Below are positions 4,531 to 9,438 of a stretch of 9,438 nt of DNA, one piece after another; the first letter of the stretch is position 1; every line of letters begins with the position of its first letter. The stretch is from assembly GCA_005793615.1 (NCBI GenBank), contig SXRI01000380.1, forward strand, positions 1 through 9,438, read 5' to 3'. A model generated the notes under the pieces. That model ran no database searches. It was given only the letters and a program-made list of their open reading frames with translations, and was not told where the DNA came from. The stretch comes from Bdellovibrionales bacterium (GTDB lineage Bacteria; Bdellovibrionota; Bdellovibrionia; Bdellovibrionales; JAMPXM01). Made by a program: the position numbers and the translations under genes.

Positions 4531-6924
4531 ATGCGGACGATAAGGTTAATTCAAAACCTGCGTTCATCGACAATAGCAGTGGTAACACTTGGACTCGCCC
4601 TGAGCGCGTGCTCCAGTGGCGGCAGCAGCGGTGGCGCCAGCGGCACTGGCGTTTCTTTCTCATTGCCATCGAGTGTGAGCGTCATTCAAGCGACCAGCAA
4701 TACATCTTCAAAGATTGAGAATGGTGCCATGGCAGTCTATGACGGCGCAGGAACTGACTACTCAACGGTCCGCCAAGACTTTGACCGCGTCAATCACCCA
4801 GTCGCCGAGTCACTCAGTACAGTCAAAGAGATCATGTGTTTCATTGGTTTGCTCGGCGCCGGCACCATGTGGGATGACACCAAGTTGCCGCGCGTCTATT
4901 TAGTCGGTGTCGACGATTCAACTTGCAGTAGTTCATCTGGCCAGCCAACACAAGGCGCCTCAAGCGGTGGTAGCGGTACTTCCGCTAAAGAGTTGAAAAT
5001 GGTCACTGTACGGCTTTCGCGCGAAGCCCCGGGCGGGTTTCCGCGAATGGAAATCTGGTTCACTGAATCGAAAGGACCTGGCGATTCTCCGATGGAGATT
5101 CGTGCTAACGCTGACGTGCTGCAAGCACCTGATGCAGCGACAGCTCCGAGTGGCAGATTTAATTTAAACTTCTCGATGGCATCTACGACTGGCACAGTTT
5201 TCGGTCGCGGCAGTCTGGTGATGAGTAACTCGCCTTCTCCAATCTCCTACACCTTTTACGAGAACATGGGTGCCGGTGGGTTTTCTCAAACTCGAGGCGC
5301 GGCCGTTGAACAGAAAGCAGATGGTACTGGCCTCAAAGCAGCGGTTCAATACTCACAAAGTGGAGGCGGCGGCGGATCTGATGCAGGCGCTTGGGTCGTG
5401 GCAACAAACTTAAACTCGGTTAAGGCCAACAACAAAAAATCCAACGCAACTGCGGCGACAACAGTCAGTGAAATCGATCTCACTGGCGGTATCTGCTTAA
5501 GCCTGCAAAACTTCAAGTATCGTATCTATGGCTACGGCCTCTTCTCCGAAGCCGATGGTTCCGTTGTGAACCGCAACACCGGAGTTGGATGTAAATACAC
5601 AGACAACTCAGGTGCATCGAAAAACTGTTATATAGGCAAACAAGGCGCTTGGTTTGAACGCGAAACAAGTGGTTCCGAACACACACTCGCAGATGGTGAC
5701 ACTGTCACCCGCCAAGAATGGGGTTCAGGGGCTGCAAACAACGGCCAGGCACTGACCATCGCGGTTAAGGCAGGAAAGCTGACCAAGTACACCGTTCGGC
5801 AATACACTTTGACAGAAATCGCTGGTGTTGAACTCCGTTACTTCGACTCCGGCACTGAATATATAGTCGCCTATAATCCTGCCGGCGGTGGCGGTGCCGG
5901 TTTCTACAAAACCGACAGCATGAGCTGGGGATCAAGTGGTCCATCGAAAACAGCGATCACCCCGGTACTGCTTAGCTTCGGTGCCAACTCTTTTAACTTT
6001 TTCTACTCTGAGGCGTATGGTTCTGTCACCTATGTTGGCGGCAAAAGCTATGTTATCGCCCGCGAAGAAAAGACTATCCTACCAACTTCCACAGATATCT
6101 CTGGTAGCGCAGGCCTTTCTCTCAAGTGTCTCAATCGCTGTATCAATGGTACACTTTCATCGGGTGATATCACCACCAGCTGGGACACACCGTACACCAA
6201 TCCGGCAAACGTAGGCGCCGCAATCGACTACTATTTTGAAAAGTCATCAATGAAACTCTTCCTTGGCACGAGCAATTCAGGTACCGAAGTGAAACTAGGA
6301 ACGGGAGTATCGTTCTCAGCTTCGGGTTCAAAATTCACGTGGGGAATTGATTCAGGCGCGATGGTCACCAGCACCGCAGGTCTTGCAAATCCCTGGTCGA
6401 TCTATGATTCAGCAGGTTCAAGCTTCTATCAGTATCGAATGGGCCCGAACTCATGGGATAAACTGATTTTAGTCAGTAATTCATCGGGAGTTCTCGAGTT
6501 CGAAGAGCCGCTGGCGTTCAGTTATACCCACTCCACCGCGAACGATCGTAACGGCGGCTCAGAGTACGATGGCAAGAAGTTCTTGCTACGCTATCGCGGC
6601 CTCGGCCAAATGGAAGGTCTTCCCTGGGATCAAATCGACCGCGATGGCGATGGTACGCCAGACATGTGGCTGCCACGCGTGGCTCTAAAGGACGGAATTC
6701 AGATGGTCAGTGGCGGTACCAATTATCGCATCAAAGCCATGTTCGGTGAAAAGACTCTGACCAATACAGGTGCCAATTGCTCGGACCTGGCAACTCTTAG
6801 CCTTCCGGCAACAGCTGTACCAACAGCTGTCAGCGCGAACTCTTCGAACACTTCTACCTCCAAACCAGACCATGGTACTTGCACCTATGCATACGAGACA
6901 AAAACCGCAGCTGGCTGTAACTAA
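4531..6924 (+). CDS. Large Gly/Ser-rich lipoprotein, 797 residues, function unknown
   Basis: The start ATG 4531 is preceded by GGGAGG with about 6 nt spacing. An in-frame GTG at 4498 lies inside the leader hairpin and lacks such a site. Residues 1-27 are a lipoprotein signal (basic start, hydrophobic core, lipobox LSAC with Cys27), followed by a low-complexity SSGG linker. The mature protein is rich in Gly, Ser, Thr, Asn and aromatic residues with many short alternating stretches, which suggests beta structure and export to the surface or outer membrane. Near residue 703, DRDGDGTPDMW matches the DxDxDGxxD calcium-binding loop seen in EF-hand-like and thrombospondin-type repeats, as a single copy. 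Cysteines are scattered and include a Cys-x3-Cys pair (CLNRC). Transcription appears monocistronic: a palindrome precedes it and a strong terminator follows. I do not recognise a named family. Confidence 0.85.
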   Translation: MRTIRLIQNLRSSTIAVVTLGLALSACSSGGSSGGASGTGVSFSLPSSVSVIQATSNTSSKIENGAMAVYDGAGTDYSTVRQDFDRVNHPVAESLSTVKEIMCFIGLLGAGTMWDDTKLPRVYLVGVDDSTCSSSSGQPTQGASSGGSGTSAKELKMVTVRLSREAPGGFPRMEIWFTESKGPGDSPMEIRANADVLQAPDAATAPSGRFNLNFSMASTTGTVFGRGSLVMSNSPSPISYTFYENMGAGGFSQTRGAAVEQKADGTGLKAAVQYSQSGGGGGSDAGAWVVATNLNSVKANNKKSNATAATTVSEIDLTGGICLSLQNFKYRIYGYGLFSEADGSVVNRNTGVGCKYTDNSGASKNCYIGKQGAWFERETSGSEHTLADGDTVTRQEWGSGAANNGQALTIAVKAGKLTKYTVRQYTLTEIAGVELRYFDSGTEYIVAYNPAGGGGAGFYKTDSMSWGSSGPSKTAITPVLLSFGANSFNFFYSEAYGSVTYVGGKSYVIAREEKTILPTSTDISGSAGLSLKCLNRCINGTLSSGDITTSWDTPYTNPANVGAAIDYYFEKSSMKLFLGTSNSGTEVKLGTGVSFSASGSKFTWGIDSGAMVTSTAGLANPWSIYDSAGSSFYQYRMGPNSWDKLILVSNSSGVLEFEEPLAFSYTHSTANDRNGGSEYDGKKFLLRYRGLGQMEGLPWDQIDRDGDGTPDMWLPRVALKDGIQMVSGGTNYRIKAMFGEKTLTNTGANCSDLATLSLPATAVPTAVSANSSNTSTSKPDHGTCTYAYETKTAAGCN

Positions 6925-6956
6925 GACCAGCGCGCAACATCTCGCATAAAACCTTG

Positions 6957-6986
6957 AACCCCGTGTCCAAAAAACACGGGGTTTTT
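6957..6986 (+). terminator. Rho-independent terminator of the large lipoprotein gene
   Basis: The arms CCCCGTGT (6959-6966) and ACACGGGG (6974-6981) pair perfectly around a CCAAAAA loop. Two flanking A-T pairs extend the stem, and a TTTTT run follows at once. It lies 32 bp after the lipoprotein stop codon. Confidence 0.92.
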
Positions 6987-7060
6987 GCTGGCCCATAAGC
7001 TAGTCAATAGCTCCGCGAATGCCTCCGATAAGCGAGTACAAGCACGAGGTGTTGAAAGAC

Positions 7061-7804
7061 ATGGCATTGAAATTCAAATCCATTCTCCTATTTTCTGGCA
7101 CAGCATCTTTGGTCGTTCTCACAGGGCTTACCTTGGCAATCTATTTTCACCGATCAAATGAGGAGCTCGTCTGCGAGGGCATTGACCCCAAAACAAATCA
7201 AACGCAACGCCTCACTCTCTCTAACAGAAACGGCAACACCGCTACCGCCCGCCTCTACACGGGCGAAAACTCAAAACTCGAAATTGAAGATCCTCTGGCC
7301 GTCATTCAGGGAGACCGCGACACAGTCAAGGTCACCGCAAAAGGTGAGAAAGACTTGAATTTTCACTTCATAAAATCTTGCGGAACAACCCCACGTTGTG
7401 AGATTCACCGTTTCAAACTCCCTCCAGCAGCACAGCTTAAAAAGGAGCATGAAAACACGGTACACGCCGAACGAGAGGCCTATGAGTACCGCAAAGCTGC
7501 GAGTCGCCAAGCCGAAGAGTTCGCAAAAGCACGGGAGTTAGCCATTCGTGCCGAAGCAGAACTCAACTCCGCCCGTACTCAGAAAGGCGCGTCACCTCAA
7601 CGCCTAAAAGAGCTCGGAGATAATGTTCATAGATTGAATGAAATTGCCGGCAAACTGGCTGATCGCCTCTACGCCATGAGTGCCGCCACTCACGACGTCA
7701 ACATGCAAGCAAGCCAGGTGCGTTCGCTCTCGTCTTTAAATCGGATCGACATTGACGCCCAAGAGTTACAGGTGGTGCATCCTGAAGTCTGGTGTCGAAA
7801 GTAG
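7061..7804 (+). CDS. Single-pass membrane protein with helical C-terminal half, function unknown
   Basis: I chose ATG 7061 (247 residues) over the in-frame ATG 7019. Starting at 7061 puts the hydrophobic helix (residues about 7-29) at the very N terminus, and GAGG lies 11 nt upstream; nothing suitable precedes 7019. A basic start plus a helix without a clear cleavage site suggests an inner-membrane anchor with the rest in the periplasm. Residues 35-118 look like a small beta domain with Cys38, Cys107 and Cys113. Residues about 122-175 are strongly helical and Ala/Glu/Lys/Arg-rich, probably coiled coil. A second helical stretch spans 178-225, and Cys245 is third from the end. It is separated from the upstream gene by the terminator and followed 56 bp later by the UPF0178 gene. 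No family is recognised. Confidence 0.75.
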   Translation: MALKFKSILLFSGTASLVVLTGLTLAIYFHRSNEELVCEGIDPKTNQTQRLTLSNRNGNTATARLYTGENSKLEIEDPLAVIQGDRDTVKVTAKGEKDLNFHFIKSCGTTPRCEIHRFKLPPAAQLKKEHENTVHAEREAYEYRKAASRQAEEFAKARELAIRAEAELNSARTQKGASPQRLKELGDNVHRLNEIAGKLADRLYAMSAATHDVNMQASQVRSLSSLNRIDIDAQELQVVHPEVWCRK

Positions 7805-7819
7805 AACCTGCGCTCATAA

Positions 7820-7825
7820 TATAAT
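7820..7825 (+). promoter_or_regulatory. Consensus -10 element (TATAAT) upstream of UPF0178 gene
   Basis: A perfect TATAAT lies in the 56-bp gap before the UPF0178 gene, about 35 bp ahead of its ATG. No good -35 hexamer is found 16-18 bp upstream. It suggests this gene can be transcribed separately from the membrane-protein gene before it. Confidence 0.4.
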
Positions 7826-7860
7826 TTTGCCGCCAACACATTTGCCCCCGCCCGAACTTC

Positions 7861-8316
7861 ATGGCACTCTCAGGTATGATTTATGTCGACGCCGATGGTT
7901 GTCCGGTAAAAGAGGAAATCTACAAAGTCGCCGAGCGACTTTCGGTTGAAGTGATTTTGGTGGCCAATAAACAACTGAGCCTGCCACTGCATTCTCTGTT
8001 CAAGATGCAAGTGGTGTCGGGCGGTTTTGACGCTGCCGATGACTGGATCGCCAGTAAAGTCACACAAAAAGACCTGGTCATTACCGTCGATGTTCTCTTG
8101 GCAGAACGTTGTTTGAAAAAGAGCGCTAGGGTCTTAGGACACAAGGGCTTCGAGTTCACTGAAGACAACATCGGTATGGCCGTGGCCCAACGGGAGCTCT
8201 CGCAAAATCTCAGGCATATGGGTGAAATGGGCGGCGGCCCAGCACCCATGGACAAAAAAGCCCGCTCGCAGTTCCTTGGAAAATTAGACCAGCTTCTGCA
8301 CGCGTTGAAGCGATAG
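7861..8316 (+). CDS. UPF0178/DUF188 family protein (YaiI/YqxD type)
   Basis: The protein has 151 residues, the usual length for this widespread cytoplasmic family. The hallmarks appear in order: VDADGCPV (residues 9-16), VANKQLSLP (34-42), GGFDAADDWI (54-63), DLVITVDVLLAE (71-82), the downstream FTEDNI (99-104) and GGGP (124-127). The clustered aspartates in the first and third motifs resemble the metal-binding acids of PIN-like nuclease folds, with which the family has been grouped; its biochemical role is not established. The start is uncertain. Neither ATG 7861 nor the in-frame ATG 7876 has a Shine-Dalgarno sequence, and 7876 would give the usual short M-x-x-VDAD beginning. The gene converges on the MepA gene with only about 30 bp between stop codons. 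The family call is secure. Confidence 0.9.
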   Translation: MALSGMIYVDADGCPVKEEIYKVAERLSVEVILVANKQLSLPLHSLFKMQVVSGGFDAADDWIASKVTQKDLVITVDVLLAERCLKKSARVLGHKGFEFTEDNIGMAVAQRELSQNLRHMGEMGGGPAPMDKKARSQFLGKLDQLLHALKR

Positions 8317-8347
8317 AGCGGCTCATTTTGCACATCTCCCGTATCAG

Positions 8348-9438
8348 CTATTGAACGCGCGGTTTTACCGACTCTTGCGCCATCGGGGCGGTTTTGCCCT
8401 CCTCGGGAAGCATGCACCACGCGGGATTGGCTTTAAGAGAGTCAAGCGAGCACCGCGTTTGGCGAGTGTAGGTTTGCGCGGTTCGGTAGTTCCGGCAGCG
8501 TGCGCTTGCCGTCGCCTGATCCAATAGGCAGCGAACCTCCGGCGATGGTGAAAAAATCTTGAGCTTCTCGATCTCCGAGGCGCACTTTTTCTCGGATGGT
8601 GTTAAGGCGACCGCAGGTTTCTCAGAATCTTTGCTTCCCGGCTCGTCTTTTGGTTTCGGTTTTGGCAGGAACCAAGCTGCGAAGTCCGTACCATCGCAGC
8701 CCACCAGAGACTTATCAGTCGGATCTTCGGGAATCGGAGCCTGAGACACGCACTCAGATGCCTTCTGCGGACATTTCAGGCGCGCATGAAAATGTGATTT
8801 GTGCCCAGTCCAAGGGCGAATCTTTTTTAACCACTGCCAATTTTCCGATAAGCCTTTTTTAAAAAAGATCTCGCAAAGCTTGCGCTTGATCGGTGGACTC
8901 ACAAAAATCCGATCGACCTCACCCATAGCCGCCGCATTTTTCAAGAGCTCCATATACTCATCCCGAAATTCTTTGGTGAGTTCGCTCTGAACTTGGCCTG
9001 CCCCTTCCTCAGGTTGCTCCCATTTGGCAATGTCGCTGGCCGTCTGAGCTTTCTCGTCCCATGAATTGCGCTCTTGAAATCCCAATGTCTTATTGGTCGG
9101 CACAAATTTATAGAAAATATCGACATCAAGTCCGATGCGATGGATCGAGTGACCTTCACCCATCTTGCCACCACAAGGACAAGAACTATCGCCGACCCGA
9201 AGCTTTCCCCAATTCATCGTCACGGCGTGAGCGCCGAGCTTACCGACAAAATTAACGAGTGAGCTATGGCCGTATTGGTGATTGCGAATCGTATTCACCA
9301 ACTCAAAAGTCGACGTCGATTCCGGAAACGGCATTGCACCGAGAATGCAGCCCGCGGTGTAACCACCGATGATTCGCTCTCCACCAGAAACCGCACCAGA
9401 AACCGCACCAGAAACCGCACCAGAAACCGCACCAGAAA
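8348..9438 (-). CDS. mepA: MepA-type penicillin-insensitive murein endopeptidase, N terminus off window
   Basis: The frame stays open to the window edge. An ATG at 9334 is internal, because residues upstream (ERIIGGYTAGCILGA) match the conserved MepA N-terminal motif 'esiG.Y..GC..GA'. MepA is a periplasmic zinc LAS-type endopeptidase that cuts D-alanyl-diaminopimelate cross-links in peptidoglycan. Counting from that internal ATG, the metal and catalytic residues are present: His62 and His65 in GHSIHRIGLDVDIF with Asp72, and His178, His181 and His183 in RPWTGHKSHFHARL. IFVSPPIKRKLC (143-154) is also typical. The tail after GCDGTDFAAWFLP (212-224) runs about 100 residues with at least five cysteines, longer than the short Pro-rich tail of E. 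coli MepA. Upstream of the motif, a 12-bp DNA repeat encodes (Ala-Val-Ser-Gly)n. The signal peptide should lie beyond the window. Confidence 0.93.
   Translation of the reverse strand, partial: SGAVSGAVSGAVSGAVSGGERIIGGYTAGCILGAMPFPESTSTFELVNTIRNHQYGHSSLVNFVGKLGAHAVTMNWGKLRVGDSSCPCGGKMGEGHSIHRIGLDVDIFYKFVPTNKTLGFQERNSWDEKAQTASDIAKWEQPEEGAGQVQSELTKEFRDEYMELLKNAAAMGEVDRIFVSPPIKRKLCEIFFKKGLSENWQWLKKIRPWTGHKSHFHARLKCPQKASECVSQAPIPEDPTDKSLVGCDGTDFAAWFLPKPKPKDEPGSKDSEKPAVALTPSEKKCASEIEKLKIFSPSPEVRCLLDQATASARCRNYRTAQTYTRQTRCSLDSLKANPAWCMLPEEGKTAPMAQESVKPRVQ
9383..9438. repeat. 12-bp coding tandem repeat in the MepA gene
   Basis: ACCAGAAACCGC is repeated head to tail four full times (9383-9430), and a fifth copy is cut off by the window edge. 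Copies are identical. On the minus strand each unit reads GCG GTT TCT GGT and encodes Ala-Val-Ser-Gly in the MepA frame, so the copy number can change without breaking the frame. The total number of copies cannot be seen. Confidence 0.95.

Noticed and set aside
8316..8330. GAGC-G-GCTC followed by ATTTT between the convergent UPF0178 and MepA genes, as a terminator
   Set aside because: A four-base stem with a one-base loop cannot form a stable hairpin and the T-run is only four.
9383..9438. Tandem repeats considered as a CRISPR array
   Set aside because: The units are 12 bp with no spacers and are in frame within the MepA coding sequence.

Overview
The window reads as chromosomal DNA of a Gram-negative bacterium with roughly balanced base composition. 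It carries two lipoproteins, a periplasmic MepA-type murein endopeptidase, a secreted trypsin-fold protease and a membrane kinase with a CheA-like ATPase. This mix resembles predatory or free-living Bdellovibrionota/Oligoflexia, but that placement is inference from gene style; no marker gene fixes the taxon. There is no CRISPR array, insertion sequence or phage module.

Left part (1-2668). A CBS-domain protein, cut by the window edge, and a small secreted four-cysteine protein lie on the minus strand. After a gap of about 340 bp, a plus-strand six-helix membrane sensor kinase begins. Its reading frame breaks near 2051, inside the stretch where a phosphoacceptor domain would be expected, and resumes one base back as a complete CheA-like ATPase domain.

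Middle (2669-4530). A lipid-anchored S1 (trypsin-fold) serine protease is preceded by two adjacent palindromes and followed by tRNA-Val(CAC). Next comes a gap of about 590 bp. It holds what looks like the decayed 3' end of a minus-strand gene, broken at a run of eight G, then several inverted repeats. The last of these include a perfect 14-bp LacI-type palindrome just before the next gene.

Right part (4531-9438). A 797-residue lipoprotein of unknown function ends at a strong intrinsic terminator. After it come a single-pass membrane protein with a helical, probably coiled-coil half and a UPF0178/DUF188 (YaiI/YqxD) protein. A MepA-type endopeptidase converges from the minus strand. Its N-terminal region is encoded by a 12-bp tandem repeat that runs off the window, and it has a cysteine-rich C-terminal extension.

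No single operon or named system joins these genes. The common theme is the cell envelope: exported, anchored or murein-acting proteins plus a membrane sensor. I see no convincing new multigene system. The best leads are the broken kinase, the repeat-bearing MepA, the decayed gene at the G8 tract and the palindrome before the large lipoprotein.
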